NCBI GenBank assembly: GCA_965207595.1
Contig: CBDBMW010000013.1
Coordinates: 434,001-498,000 of the forward strand
Origin: JAGWAJ01 sp026707615
Lineage (GTDB): Bacteria; Acidobacteriota; Vicinamibacteria; Vicinamibacterales; UBA8438
Direction of reading: 5' to 3'
DNA length: 64,000 nucleotides
This document shows positions 15,823 to 24,868 of the stretch, piece by piece. The notes beneath the pieces were generated by a model. That model was not told the origin of the DNA. It saw only the letters and a program-made list of their open reading frames with translations, and searched no databases. Positions within the stretch are counted from its first letter, which is position 1. Each line of letters begins with the position of its first letter. The translations under genes were made by a program, and so were the position numbers.

Positions 15823-16500
15823 ATGGGAGCGATGGTCGAGTTCGCGGCGAACGGCAGGACGACGAGCGGGTACCTGGCGGCGCCGGCGTCGGGGTCGGGG
15901 CCCGGCGTCGTCGTGATCCAGGAATGGTGGGGTCTCGTTCCGCACGTCAAGGAGGTCGCCGATCGCTTCGCGGGGGAGGGCTTCGTCGCCCTGGCGCCGG
16001 ACCTCTACCACGGCCGGAGCACGACCAGCCCGGACGAGGCGGGCAAGCTGATGATGGCCCTCGAGATCGACCGTGCCGAGCGCGACCTGCGCGGGGCCAT
16101 CGATTTCCTGCTCGCTCGCGATGACGTCGCCGGGACGCGCGTCGGGACCGTCGGCTTCTGCATGGGCGGTCAGCTCTCGCTCTTCGCGGCGTGCGCCAAC
16201 GCCAGCGTGGGTGCGTGCGTCGACTTCTACGGCATCCACCCGAACGTGGCGCCGGATCTCGCCGGCCTCGAGGCGCCGGTGCTCGGGTTCTTCGCGGAGC
16301 GGGACGGATTCGTCCCGCCGGAGGCGGCGCGGAAGCTGGAATCCGACCTGCGGGCCGCGGGCAAGGAGGTCGACATCACGATCTTCGACGGCGCCGACCA
16401 CGCCTTCTTCAACGACTCCCGCCCCGACGTGTATCACGCGGGCTACGCGGCCGAGTGCTGGACGCGGATGGTGGCCTTCTACCGGCGGCACCTGGCCTGA
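15823..16500 (+). CDS. Dienelactone hydrolase family protein
   Basis: 225-residue alpha/beta hydrolase. The Cys nucleophile in GFCMGG (C113), with E34 in VIQEWWGL, D161 in ERDGFVPP and H193 in DGADHAFFND, reproduces the complete DLH catalytic set. Hydrolyses enol-lactones or related esters in the cytoplasm. Length is normal. Start ATG 15823 has a GGAG box. A GTG at 15754, overlapping the previous stop, would add a low-quality basic leader. Followed after 21 nt by chorismate synthase. Confidence 0.88.
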   Translation: MGAMVEFAANGRTTSGYLAAPASGSGPGVVVIQEWWGLVPHVKEVADRFAGEGFVALAPDLYHGRSTTSPDEAGKLMMALEIDRAERDLRGAIDFLLARDDVAGTRVGTVGFCMGGQLSLFAACANASVGACVDFYGIHPNVAPDLAGLEAPVLGFFAERDGFVPPEAARKLESDLRAAGKEVDITIFDGADHAFFNDSRPDVYHAGYAAECWTRMVAFYRRHLA

Positions 16501-16521
16501 GGTCCGCCAGGAATCCGCGGC

Positions 16522-17655
16522 GTGCCGGGCAACAGCTTCGGACAGGCGTTCCGGGTGACGACCGCCGGGGAGTCGCACGGCCCGGGCAACGTGGTCATCG
16601 TCGACGGCTGTCCGCCCGGCCTGCCCCTGAGCGAGGACGATCTGCGGGCCGACCTCGCGCGCCGCCGGCCGGGCCAGAGCGCCATCGTCACGCAGCGCGA
16701 CGAGCCCGACGAGCCGGAGATCCTCTCCGGCGTCTTCGAGGGCCGGACCACCGGCACGAGCATCGCCGTCCTCATCCGCAACCGGGACCAGCGAAGCCGC
16801 GACTACAGCGCCATTCGCGACGTCTACCGCCCCGGGCACGCCGACTTCAGCTACGACGCCCGCTACGGCTTCCGGGACTACCGGGGCGGGGGGCGCTCGA
16901 GCGCGCGGGAGACGACGGTCCGCGTCGCCGCCGCGGCCATCGCCAAGAAGCTGATCGCCGAGGCGTTCGGGGGGCGCATCGTGGGCTACGTCCGGCAGGT
17001 GGGCGACATCGTGGCGGCGATCGACGATCCGGCCGCGGTGACGGCCGGGGAGGTGGAGAGGCTCCCGTCCGGCGAGGCGAACGTGGTCCGGTGCCCGGAT
17101 CCGGTCCAGGCGGCGCGGATGGTCGAGCTGATCGAACGCATGCGTGCGGAGCGGAACTCGATCGGCGGGGTGGCCGAGATCGTCGCCGCCGGCGTTCCGG
17201 CGGGGCTCGGCGAGCCGGTGTTCGACAAGCTGAAGGCGGACCTCGCGAAGGCGCTGTTCAGCCTGCCCGCGGTGCTCGGCGTGGAGTACGGCATCGGGTT
17301 CGGCTGCGCCACGCTCACCGGGCTGGCCAACAACGACCTCTTCTGCCGGGTCGAGGATGCGACCGGCCCGCGCATCGCGACACGCGCGAACCGCCACGGC
17401 GGGATGCTGGGCGGCATCTCGACCGGCATGCCGATCGTGCTGCGGGCGGCCGTCAAGCCGACGAGCAGCCTGCCGCAACCGCAGGAGACGGTCACCTCCG
17501 GCGGCCAGCCGACGACGGTCAGCACCACGGGACGCCACGATCCGTGCCTGCTCCCGCGCTTCGTCCCGATGGCGGAGGCGATGGTCGCCCTCGTCCTGGC
17601 CGATCACTGGCTCCGCTGGCGGGCGCTCGGCCGGAGGCCGCACCCGGACGCGTAG
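16522..17655 (+). CDS. aroC: Chorismate synthase
   Basis: 377 residues. Converts EPSP to chorismate (last step of the shikimate pathway) using reduced FMN. Signatures: GQAFRVTTAGESHGPG at the N-terminus, RPGQS and the loop RPGHADFSYDARYGFRDYRGGGRSSARET, MRAERNSIGGV, NRHGGMLGGISTGMPI, and GRHDPCLLPRFVPMAEAM near the C-terminus. Full length. GTG 16522 gives the normal N-terminus. Located 21 nt after the dienelactone hydrolase, probably in the same transcript. No other aromatic-pathway gene is nearby. Confidence 0.96.
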   Translation: MPGNSFGQAFRVTTAGESHGPGNVVIVDGCPPGLPLSEDDLRADLARRRPGQSAIVTQRDEPDEPEILSGVFEGRTTGTSIAVLIRNRDQRSRDYSAIRDVYRPGHADFSYDARYGFRDYRGGGRSSARETTVRVAAAAIAKKLIAEAFGGRIVGYVRQVGDIVAAIDDPAAVTAGEVERLPSGEANVVRCPDPVQAARMVELIERMRAERNSIGGVAEIVAAGVPAGLGEPVFDKLKADLAKALFSLPAVLGVEYGIGFGCATLTGLANNDLFCRVEDATGPRIATRANRHGGMLGGISTGMPIVLRAAVKPTSSLPQPQETVTSGGQPTTVSTTGRHDPCLLPRFVPMAEAMVALVLADHWLRWRALGRRPHPDA

Positions 17656-17736
17656 CCGCATCCCGGGCCGGCCGCCGCACGGCCTGCGGCCCGCGGGACT
17701 CCCGGCCCGTCCCGGCCCGCCGGGGCGGCTCCAAGC

Positions 17737-17742
17737 TATAAT
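17737..17742 (+). promoter_or_regulatory. TATAAT -10 box
   Basis: Perfect TATAAT followed by CG, 29 nt before the ATG at 17772, with AAGGAGG between. No -35 match is visible. Three other genes here have the same (T/G)ATAATCG context. Confidence 0.5.
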
Positions 17743-17771
17743 CGCGGCGCGGCAAGGAGGCTGAGGTTTCC

Positions 17772-18269
17772 ATGAAGGCATCGCTGATGGTGGTGGGGGC
17801 GGTTCTCCTGCTGGTCGTGGGATACGCGATCGGCAGCGTGGCCGGCGGGATGGGTGTCGGCCGGGCGGAGGCCGATCCGGCCTCGCTGACGGATCTGGAA
17901 CGCGAGTTCACGGAGCGGATGCAGAACGTCGCCCTCGAGGGCTTCTTCACCATCGAGGGCCGGGAGCGCCGGGACGGCAACCCGGAGCTCTACGAGATCG
18001 AGAGCGTCACCAAGCTCGAGGGGGACGAGGGCCTCTGGCGCTTCGACGCGCGCATCGCATACGGCAGCGTCGATGCCACGCTGCCGGTGGTCGTGCCCGT
18101 CGTGTGGGCCGGCGACACGCCGATGGTCTCCATCACCGACTTCGAGATTCCGGGCTTGGGGGACGAGTTCGGGGCCCGCGTCGTCTTCTACGACGAGCGC
18201 TACGCCGGCACCTGGGACCACGGGCCGTACGGCGGGTTGATGTACGGCACCATCCGCTCGATGGACTGA
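17772..18269 (+). CDS. Membrane-anchored or exported hypothetical protein
   Basis: 165 residues: an N-terminal hydrophobic segment (LMVVGAVLLLVVGYAIGSVAGG), an acidic helix (LTDLEREFTERMQNVALEGFFTIEG), then a beta-rich domain (YEIESVTKLEGDEGLWRFDARIAYG, LPVVVPVVWAGDTPMVSITDFEIPG) ending in a Gly/Tyr-rich stretch. It resembles small exported lipid- or ligand-binding families of unknown role. AAGGAGG and a TATAAT box precede it, so it has its own promoter. Confidence 0.7.
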   Translation: MKASLMVVGAVLLLVVGYAIGSVAGGMGVGRAEADPASLTDLEREFTERMQNVALEGFFTIEGRERRDGNPELYEIESVTKLEGDEGLWRFDARIAYGSVDATLPVVVPVVWAGDTPMVSITDFEIPGLGDEFGARVVFYDERYAGTWDHGPYGGLMYGTIRSMD

Positions 18270-18276
18270 GCCCGGC

Positions 18277-18344
18277 GTTCCGTCGAGCCTCGTCCGCATC
18301 CCGGAGGCGCCGACGCTTCGTCGAGTTCCGTCCGCATCCCGGAG
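18277..18344. repeat. Short direct repeat (two units, period ~38 bp)
   Basis: 18277-18306 and 18316-18344 share TCGAG...CGTCCGCATCCCGGAG with a few substitutions. Located between convergent genes, just after a stop codon. Non-coding. Confidence 0.6.
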
Positions 18345-18414
18345 ACTTCGGCGGGCGCGTGGCCCGCGTCGACCTGCCGCGACGGTGGTTCCCGCGAGCA
18401 CGGGAGACCGGTGC

Positions 18415-19218
18415 TCAGGCCCGCTTCCGATCGAGGAACTCCTGCATCCGCTGGTGCGGCTCGTCGGTGGCGAACGCCATGGTGAACGAGCGCATCCCGG
18501 CCTGGATGGCGTGGTCGAGGGGGATGTCGTCCCAGCGCCGGACGAGGGCCTTCTGCAGGCGAATCGCCCGCGGTCCCGCCGTGGCGATGGCGCGCGCCCA
18601 GCCGTCCACCGTCCCGTCGAGGTCGCCGGGCGGCACCACCTTGTCGACGAGGCCGCAGCCGGCCGCCTCGCCTGCGTCGATCGACTCGCCCGTGTAGACG
18701 AGCTGGCGGGTCTTGCCGGGCCCGATCAGGCGGGTCATCACGGCGGCCTCGATCACGGACGGGATGCCGAGCCGCACCTCGGGCATCCCGAAGGTCGACC
18801 TCGAGCTGGCCACGCGCAGATCGCACGACACTGCGACCTCCATCCCTCCGCCGAGACAGTAGCCGTCTATGCGGGCGATGACCGGCACCGGCATCTTCCG
18901 GATCGCCGCGCACGCCAAGTGCAGGCGCGTGATGTAGGGATAGGCGGACGTGGTGTCGAGCGCGGCCAGCTCGCGGACGTCGGCCCCGCTCACGAACGCC
19001 CGGTCGCCGGCCCCGGTCAGGATGGCCGCGCGCAGGTCCGGATCGCCGTAGAGCCCCCGCACGGCGTCGGTCAGTTGTCGAATGAGGGGGGTGGAGAGGA
19101 CGTTCAGGCGCGCCCGGTTGTCGATGGTGATGCGGGCCACGCGGCCCGCTCCGTCGAGGTCGAGGATCTCGCAGTCCACGCGCGCCTCGGCGCTGTGGCC
19201 GCCATCCGAATCGGTCAT
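18415..19218 (-). CDS. Enoyl-CoA hydratase/isomerase (crotonase family)
   Basis: 267 residues. Oxyanion-hole segments AFVSGADVREL and DGYCLGGGMEVAVSCDLRVAS are present, and both catalytic-position glutamates can be placed (GGGMEVAV and GMPEVRLG), so hydratase activity is plausible. The C-terminus ends EFLDRKRA as in many crotonases. Probably acts in fatty-acid or branched-chain acyl-CoA breakdown. No other beta-oxidation gene adjoins it, although an acyl-CoA ligase lies at 3.4-5.1 kb. Confidence 0.9.
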   Translation of the reverse strand: MTDSDGGHSAEARVDCEILDLDGAGRVARITIDNRARLNVLSTPLIRQLTDAVRGLYGDPDLRAAILTGAGDRAFVSGADVRELAALDTTSAYPYITRLHLACAAIRKMPVPVIARIDGYCLGGGMEVAVSCDLRVASSRSTFGMPEVRLGIPSVIEAAVMTRLIGPGKTRQLVYTGESIDAGEAAGCGLVDKVVPPGDLDGTVDGWARAIATAGPRAIRLQKALVRRWDDIPLDHAIQAGMRSFTMAFATDEPHQRMQEFLDRKRA

Positions 19219-19262
19219 CGGGAGCCTCCCGGGTTCGTGCAGATGCTCCCAGTGTAGACCGG

Positions 19263-19411
19263 CGACGGCCGGGCGTCAGAAGGAAGCGCTCGCAGCGCCG
19301 GCCGGATCGCGGCATCCGGAGACGATGCCGCGGGCCTTCGACGGCCGGGCGTCAGAAGGAGCGCTCGTAGCGCCAGCCGGATCGCAGCATCCAGAGACGG
19401 TGCCGCGGGCC
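19263..19411. repeat. Tandem duplication of the Nudix gene's 3' end
   Basis: 19339-19411 (which includes the last ~20 codons and the stop of the Nudix gene) is repeated at 19263-19336 with about 90% identity. The outer copy has one extra base (AGGAAGCGC versus AGGAGCGC) and is frameshifted, so it is a non-coding remnant. Confidence 0.85.
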
Positions 19412-20035
19412 GTCCCGATCCAGTCGTCCGTCGGGGTAGGCCGCGTCCTGGTGATAGACGGCGACCTCGCCGTCGTCGACCTCGAGGAGCTGACCGAGCA
19501 GACGCTCCTCGGGCCACCCGGCGACCGCGGCCATGGCACCGTCCACGTCGGCGAAGCCGGCGAGGCGGCTGGTCAGCGCGAACGTCGGCGCCGCGAGCTT
19601 GATTTCCCGCGCCCGCTGGCGCTCCAGGGCGTCGGCCGGCCGCAGCCAGCGATGCTCGAGGATCTCCGTGCCGTCCGTCTCCACTTTCCCCGCCGTCGCC
19701 GGGGCGACGAAGAACCAGGTGGCGAAGCGAATGGGGCTCGTCTCCGGGGTCGTCCAGTGGACGGCGAAGGCGAGGCTCGCGGCGGGCACCCGGAGCCCCG
19801 CCTCCTCGTGCGCCTCCCGCACCGCGGCCCGCCGGGCGGCGGCCGCCTCGTCGCCGCCGCCGGCGGCGCGGTCCGCCGCGTCGATCCGCCCGCCCGGGAA
19901 CACCCAGTAGTCGCCGTGAAACGCGAGCGAGGGGTTGCGGCGCAGGTAGAGGATCTCCGGTCCGCCGGGGCCGGGGCGGAGCAGGACGACCGATGCCGCG
20001 GGCCGCGGGGTCACGATGTCGGTTTGCGCACTCAC
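19352..20035 (-). CDS. Nudix hydrolase
   Basis: 227 residues. The Nudix box starts GGRIDAAD (48-55) and ends REAHEEAGL (73-81), with an Ala/Gly-rich insertion (AAGGGDEAAA) lengthening the loop, as in NUDT19/RppH-unlike long Nudix proteins. Expected to cleave a nucleoside diphosphate linked to another group, possibly a CoA or sugar nucleotide. The WVFPGG strand and HRWLRPADAL fit this. The extreme C-terminus (SGWRYERSF) lies in a duplicated segment. Substrate unknown. Confidence 0.85.
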   Translation of the reverse strand: MSAQTDIVTPRPAASVVLLRPGPGGPEILYLRRNPSLAFHGDYWVFPGGRIDAADRAAGGGDEAAAARRAAVREAHEEAGLRVPAASLAFAVHWTTPETSPIRFATWFFVAPATAGKVETDGTEILEHRWLRPADALERQRAREIKLAAPTFALTSRLAGFADVDGAMAAVAGWPEERLLGQLLEVDDGEVAVYHQDAAYPDGRLDRDGPRHRLWMLRSGWRYERSF

Positions 20036-20323
20036 CCGTCCAGTGTAGCCCGTGCCCCGGCCGAGGCAGGCAGTGCGCGCCGGTCGTCACCGGTGAGGGC
20101 GGCAGGGGGAGTCCTGCCCGCGTGGGTCGGCGGGCGGCGGGTGACGGCCCCCGCCGGGTGTCTCGTCGCCCGGCGCCACGAGAGGGTGCGGTAGTATTCG
20201 CGGGCCAACTCGCGCCGCGAGCCGTCACGGCGCGGGAAGCTGCACGGGCCGCATCATTCTTCCCGATTAGGAAGCCGGGCGGCGAGCAGAGCAGGGATCT
20301 CCGCCCGCCGAGCCACGTTGACC

Positions 20324-21055
20324 ATGTTCCTGCCCGACGTCTCCTCGATCGAGATCGCGCTCATCTGCCTCGTCGTGCTCGTCGGGTCGACGCTGCAAGG
20401 ATCGGTCGGGTTCGGGATGGGGCTGCTGGCCTCGCCGCTGCTGATCCTGATCGACCCGCGCTTCGTGCCGGCTCCGATCCTCCTGTCGACGCTGGTGCTG
20501 GTGTCGCTGCTCACGTACCGGGAGCGCCACGCGATCGACCTTCACGGCGTCGGCTGGGCGATGGTCGGCCGCGTGGGAGGCACGGCGGCGGCCGGGCTGG
20601 TCCTCGTGGCGTTGCCCGGCGACCGGCTCGTGATGCTGTTCGGCATCCTGATCCTCGTCGCGGTCGGCATGAGCCTCTCGCGCTGGCGTCCGGCGCCGGT
20701 TCGGCCGGTGCTGGTCGCGGCGGGCCTGTTCTCCGGGGTCCTGGGCACGATCGCATCCATCGGCGGGCCGCCGATGGCCCTCGTCTACCAGAACGAGCCG
20801 GGGGCGCGGATCCGCAGCACGATGTCCGGCTTCTTCGTCGCGGGGACGATCCTCTCGCTCGCCGCGCTCCGGGGAGTGGGTCGCTTCGGGCTGTACGAGG
20901 TGCGTCTGGCGCTGCTCATGCTGCCGGCGCTCCTGGCCGGCTACGTGCTGTCGGGCTGGACGGCGGGCTTCGTCGACCGGGGGTGGACGCGGCGGGCGGT
21001 GCTGGCGGTCGCCGGGGCCAGCGGGGCGGCCATCGTGATCCGCCAGCTCCTCTGA
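20324..21055 (+). CDS. TSUP-family sulfite/anion exporter (TauE/SafE-like)
   Basis: 243 residues with about eight membrane segments in two halves. The N-terminal half has LQGSVGFGMGLLASPLLILIDPRFVPAP, the conserved TSUP repeat, and the second half has LGTIASIGGPPMALVYQ. Exports or imports sulfite, sulfoacetate or related anions at the inner membrane. I start at ATG 20324. A TTG two codons upstream is an alternative. The ~290 bp upstream show no gene. Convergent with the TPR gene, with a strong hairpin between. Confidence 0.85.
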   Translation: MFLPDVSSIEIALICLVVLVGSTLQGSVGFGMGLLASPLLILIDPRFVPAPILLSTLVLVSLLTYRERHAIDLHGVGWAMVGRVGGTAAAGLVLVALPGDRLVMLFGILILVAVGMSLSRWRPAPVRPVLVAAGLFSGVLGTIASIGGPPMALVYQNEPGARIRSTMSGFFVAGTILSLAALRGVGRFGLYEVRLALLMLPALLAGYVLSGWTAGFVDRGWTRRAVLAVAGASGAAIVIRQLL

Positions 21056-21080
21056 GCGAGCTGCGCGCCCGGCGCGCGAA

Positions 21081-21109
21081 GAGGAACCGCGCGTCCGCGC
21101 AGGTTCCTC
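21081..21109. terminator. Strong hairpin between convergent genes (candidate bidirectional terminator)
   Basis: GAGGAACC pairs with GGTTCCTC, with an inner GCGCG/CGCGC stem and a single unpaired A. It lies 26 nt past one stop and 79 nt past the opposite one. No U-tract on either strand. Confidence 0.4.
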
Positions 21110-21187
21110 GCCCACCATTCATCGCCGGACGGCCCCACCTGGCGCCCAGCCATGCCGGCAGGCGTCCGCGCGGTTCTGCGGCGCAGA

Positions 21188-22840
21188 CTATGGCAACTCG
21201 TTCGCCGCCCAGGGCTCCGCGGCCGGTTCCCCGCGCTCGTAGCGCCGCAGGTTGTCGGCCAGCCGCCGCACGACGGCTTCGGCGCTCCCGGCCTGCACGG
21301 CGGTGCTGCGCACGTCCTGCTGCACGGCGGCGGCAGCGGGGTACTGTCCGGCCGCGGCCAGGGCCATGGCGTACGTCTCGCCGACGGCGAGGGTCTCGTC
21401 CCGGCTGTCCTGCCGCTGCTCGAGGAGCGACTCGGCCAGGGCGAGGGCCCGCCGGGCGTCGCGGACCCCGGGATCGGCCGCGGCCGCGCGCAGCCGGGCG
21501 AGGGCGCGGGTGAAGCGACGGTCGTCCGGGAACGCCCGCTGGCCCTCCCGGAGGCGGGCCTCGGCGTCGGCGTAGCGCTCCAGCAGCCCTTGCGTCATGG
21601 CGGCCCCGAGCGTCGCGGTGGCATCGAGCGGCGCCAGCGCCAGTGCGGCCGCGTACTCGGCCTGCGCTTCCTCCGGGCGTCCGTCCATCGCGAGCAGGCG
21701 CGCGAGCGCCACCCGCGCCCCGAGGTAGCCCGGCTTGCGCGCCAGCACCGTCCGCAGCCGCTCGATGGCGGCGCCCAGGCGGTCGGTCTGGGCGAGGATC
21801 ATGGCGAGGTTGAAGTGCGCCTCCGAGTACTCGGGGGTGACCTCGATGATCCGCTCGAACGCGGTCTCCGCCCCGCGGGCGTCGCCCATGCGCCAGAGGG
21901 CCGTGCCGAGGCGGTGGCGCAGGTTGGCGCGGTCGGGGTCGAGCGCCAGGGCCCGGTCGAAGAAGTCGGCCGCGGCGGCCCAGTTGCCCGCGGCCAGGGC
22001 CTCGCCGCCCCGGAAGTCGAGGAGCAGGGCGCTCTCGAAGCGCTGCTCGAGCTCCCGCAGCACGGGGTCGTCGGGCCGCGGCTCGATCTCTCCCTGCCGC
22101 GCCATGTGGGCGCGGGCCCGTTCCGTCTCGCCCAGGCGGCGGTAGGCCATCGCGAGCGGGTAGTGGATGCCGTTCGCCTCCGGGGCGAGCGCGAGGGCCT
22201 CCTCCAGCGCGTTCACGGCGGCTTCGTCGTCCCGGCGGGCCAGTGCGGCGCGCCCGGCGCCGTACCACGCGGCGGCCGAGCCGCGGTCGACCGCCAGCGC
22301 CTGCTCGAAGCGCGGCGCGGCTGCCTCGGGGCGCCCGAGCGCGAGGTAGACCTCGCCCAGGCGGACCAGCGTGGCGACGGCCCGGGGCGCAATCTCGGCC
22401 GCGTGCTCCAGGAAGCTCACCGCCTCGTCCAGCGGGCCCTGATTGCGGTACAGGTGGCCGAGCAGGTGCGCCCAGCGCCATTCCCCCGGGGCGAGCGTTT
22501 GCGCGTTGCGGTAGTAGGCCTCGGCCGTCTCGAGCTCGCGGGCCGCCAGCAGCAGGTCGCCCATCCCGCCGTAGGCGGCGGCGAGCTCGGCGGCCGTCGC
22601 GCCCCCGTCGCCGACGGTGCGGGCGAGCGCGTCGTAGCGCTCGCGCATCTGCCGCGCCGCCGACTCTCCCATCGCGGAGAAGTCGGGTCGGATGACCTGC
22701 TCGAGGCCCAGGCCCTCGGGCGGAGCGAGCATCCCCGGGCCGTCCCCGCCGGCGGGGACGCCGGATCCCGCGCAACCCGTCGAGAGGAGGGCGGCCAGTG
22801 CGGCGGCGGCCAGCGCGGCGGCCGGGCGGCGGCCGCTCAT
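21188..22840 (-). CDS. TPR-repeat lipoprotein
   Basis: 550 residues. A lipoprotein signal (lipobox LSTGC) is followed from about residue 70 by roughly a dozen tetratricopeptide repeats (AAYGGMGDLLLAARELETAEAYYRNA, LGRPEAAAPRFEQAL, GNWAAAADFFDRALALDP, YSEAHFNLAMILAQ). It is a protein-protein scaffold on a membrane facing the periplasm. Its ATG overlaps the stop of the upstream ASPIC/UnbV gene (ATGA), so the two are translationally coupled and probably form one complex. It resembles the TPR lipoprotein encoded divergently at 24869-26296. Confidence 0.85.
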   Translation of the reverse strand: MSGRRPAAALAAAALAALLSTGCAGSGVPAGGDGPGMLAPPEGLGLEQVIRPDFSAMGESAARQMRERYDALARTVGDGGATAAELAAAYGGMGDLLLAARELETAEAYYRNAQTLAPGEWRWAHLLGHLYRNQGPLDEAVSFLEHAAEIAPRAVATLVRLGEVYLALGRPEAAAPRFEQALAVDRGSAAAWYGAGRAALARRDDEAAVNALEEALALAPEANGIHYPLAMAYRRLGETERARAHMARQGEIEPRPDDPVLRELEQRFESALLLDFRGGEALAAGNWAAAADFFDRALALDPDRANLRHRLGTALWRMGDARGAETAFERIIEVTPEYSEAHFNLAMILAQTDRLGAAIERLRTVLARKPGYLGARVALARLLAMDGRPEEAQAEYAAALALAPLDATATLGAAMTQGLLERYADAEARLREGQRAFPDDRRFTRALARLRAAAADPGVRDARRALALAESLLEQRQDSRDETLAVGETYAMALAAAGQYPAAAAVQQDVRSTAVQAGSAEAVVRRLADNLRRYERGEPAAEPWAANELP

Positions 22841-24660
22841 CGCGCTCGCCCCTCGCCCCGGACCAGCGTGGTCCAGCGGTCGATCGGGACGTCGGCCCAC
22901 TCCTCCGTGCGTCCTCCCGGCCAGTGGACGCGGACCGTCGGCGCGGCGGTCGAATCGCCGAGCCCCGCGAGCACGCGCGGGTCGCTGGCCGAGGCGTAGC
23001 TGCCGTCGGCGCGCACCCGGCGCCGCAGGGTGGTCTCGCCGTCCCGGAGGACCTCGACGCGGGCGCCGAGCATGTCGCGGCCGGTTGCCGCGCCGGGTCG
23101 ACCGGCGCCGGCGGCGGGCGCCTCTCCGACGAGCCGCAGGCCGAGCCAGTGGGCGCGATTGCCGACGGTGTTGACGAGGAGGCGGACGCGCCCGTTGAGG
23201 TTGCCGAGCAGGGCATCGGGGTCGCCGTCGTTGTCGATGTCGCCGAACGCGGCGCCCCGGCTCACCTCCACCAGCGCGAGCGCCGCTCCGGCGGCGTCGG
23301 TGGCGTCCTCGAACCGCCCGTCGCCGGTGTTGCGCAGCAGCAGGTTGCGTTCCTCGAAGGGCATCGGATGGTCGGGCCGGCCCGGCTTGGCGTCGAGCGC
23401 GCCGTGCGCCAGCAGCAGGTCGAGCCAGCCGTCGTTGTCGACATCGATCCAGGCCGTGCCCCATCCGGTGTAGCCGAGGCTCAGCCCGTGCACCCGCGAG
23501 GCGGCGCTCCCGTCCTCGAACGTCGCGGTCCCGTCGTTGACGTACAGGTTGTGCCCCTCGGTGGGCAGGTGCGTCATGAACAGGTCCTCGTCGCCGTCGT
23601 TGTCGAAGTCGCCGGCGTCCACCCCCATGCTCGCTTCCGGCTTGCCGTCCTCGCTGAGCGCGGCCCCGCTCATCAGTCCCAGGTTGCCGAACGTCCCGTC
23701 GCCCCGGTTCATCCAGAGCAGGTTGTCGCGGCCGTCGTTGGCCACGTAGATGTCCATCCAGCCGTCGCTGTCGAAGTCCGCCGTGGAAACGCCGAGGGCC
23801 GGCCCGAACGGCTCGGTCACGACGAACGCGGTGGCGGTGACGTCCTCGAAGGTGCCGTCGCCGCGGTTGCGGAACAGGCGATCGGTCTCCGGCTCGAAGT
23901 GCTCGGGGCCGCAGTGGCTGCGGCGGTCCGACAGGACGGTGCAGACGCGCTCGCCGCTGAAGTCGTAGTGCACGTAGTTGCCGACGTAGAGGTCGAGCCA
24001 GCCGTCGCGGTCGATGTCGACGAACGACGCCGAGACCCCCCAGCCCGCGTCGTCCGCACCGCTCGCTGCCGAGACGTCGGTGAACGTTCCGTCGCCGTTG
24101 TTGCGGTAGAGGCGGTTGGGGCCGAGAAACGTGAGGTAGAGGTCCACCCAGCCGTCGTTGTCGACGTCGCCGGTCGCGATCCCCATGCCGTGGCCGCGGG
24201 CGTCGATGCCGCTCGCCTCGGTGACGTCCGTGAAGCGCAGCGTCCGCGTGCCGTCCGCTCCGATGTCCAGGTCGTTGCGGTACAGCCGCCCGCGGAGCGG
24301 CAACGGGCCCACCGGCTCGAACAGGGCGTCCGCGAACGTCTTGCCCTCGCCCATCATCTGGCCCTGGACGAAATAGGCGTCGAGGTCGCCGTCGTTGTCG
24401 TAGTCCACGAGGCCCACGCCGGCCGGCATGATCTCGGGGAAGTAGTACTCGCCGGACATGCCGTTGAAATGGACGAAGTCGATCCCGGCCGCGGCGGCCC
24501 GGTCGACGAACCAGTCGGTCGGGCTCTCGGCGGGGACGGGCGGGAGGGCGTCGGCGGCCTCGGCCGACGGCGGCGGCGCCTCGGAGCCGCAGCCCGCCAG
24601 CCCGGCCGCGAGGCAGACCGTCGCGATGACGGTCGTGTGGCGAAGATCGGTGATGCGCAT
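22837..24660 (-). CDS. FG-GAP/ASPIC-UnbV (CRTAC-like) lipoprotein
   Basis: 607 residues. Lipobox LAGC near residue 24. The propeller consists of Ca-binding-type repeats (DYDNDGDLDAYFV, DVDNDGWVDLYL, DIDRDGWLDLYVGNY, DFDSDGWMDIYVAND, DFDNDGDEDLFM, DVDNDGWLDLLL), followed by a C-terminal ASPIC/UnbV domain (RRRVRADGSYASASDPRVLAGLG, VRVHWPGGRTEEW). The family is exported, propeller-shaped and usually of unknown ligand. TATAAT lies 35 nt upstream of the ATG. First gene of a two-gene operon with the TPR lipoprotein (4-bp overlap). Confidence 0.9.
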   Translation of the reverse strand: MRITDLRHTTVIATVCLAAGLAGCGSEAPPPSAEAADALPPVPAESPTDWFVDRAAAAGIDFVHFNGMSGEYYFPEIMPAGVGLVDYDNDGDLDAYFVQGQMMGEGKTFADALFEPVGPLPLRGRLYRNDLDIGADGTRTLRFTDVTEASGIDARGHGMGIATGDVDNDGWVDLYLTFLGPNRLYRNNGDGTFTDVSAASGADDAGWGVSASFVDIDRDGWLDLYVGNYVHYDFSGERVCTVLSDRRSHCGPEHFEPETDRLFRNRGDGTFEDVTATAFVVTEPFGPALGVSTADFDSDGWMDIYVANDGRDNLLWMNRGDGTFGNLGLMSGAALSEDGKPEASMGVDAGDFDNDGDEDLFMTHLPTEGHNLYVNDGTATFEDGSAASRVHGLSLGYTGWGTAWIDVDNDGWLDLLLAHGALDAKPGRPDHPMPFEERNLLLRNTGDGRFEDATDAAGAALALVEVSRGAAFGDIDNDGDPDALLGNLNGRVRLLVNTVGNRAHWLGLRLVGEAPAAGAGRPGAATGRDMLGARVEVLRDGETTLRRRVRADGSYASASDPRVLAGLGDSTAAPTVRVHWPGGRTEEWADVPIDRWTTLVRGEGRAR

Positions 24661-24694
24661 GGTGCGGGTGGCGCTACGTTCGGTTGGACGTTCG

Positions 24695-24700
24695 ATTATA
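24695..24700 (-). promoter_or_regulatory. TATAAT -10 box
   Basis: Reads TATAATCG on the minus strand, 35 nt before the ASPIC/UnbV ATG at 24660, giving a predicted ~28-nt leader. No recognisable -35. Confidence 0.5.
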
Positions 24701-24868
24701 GGGCGGAACCGGCGACGCTCCGCCCGCGTGCTATGCTCGCGCGCGGCACGGGTACGCCCCGGGGCGCACGCGTCGAGGCACCCCGGAGCGCCGGTCGTCC
24801 GGCAACCTCTCGCCCCGCACGCGGGAACGCCGCAGGAGGCCTGCGGGCGCGGGGTGGGGCAGCAGGGC

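Noticed and set aside
15406..17781. 791-codon minus-strand frame
   Set aside because: Antisense to dienelactone hydrolase and chorismate synthase, both with complete catalytic motifs.
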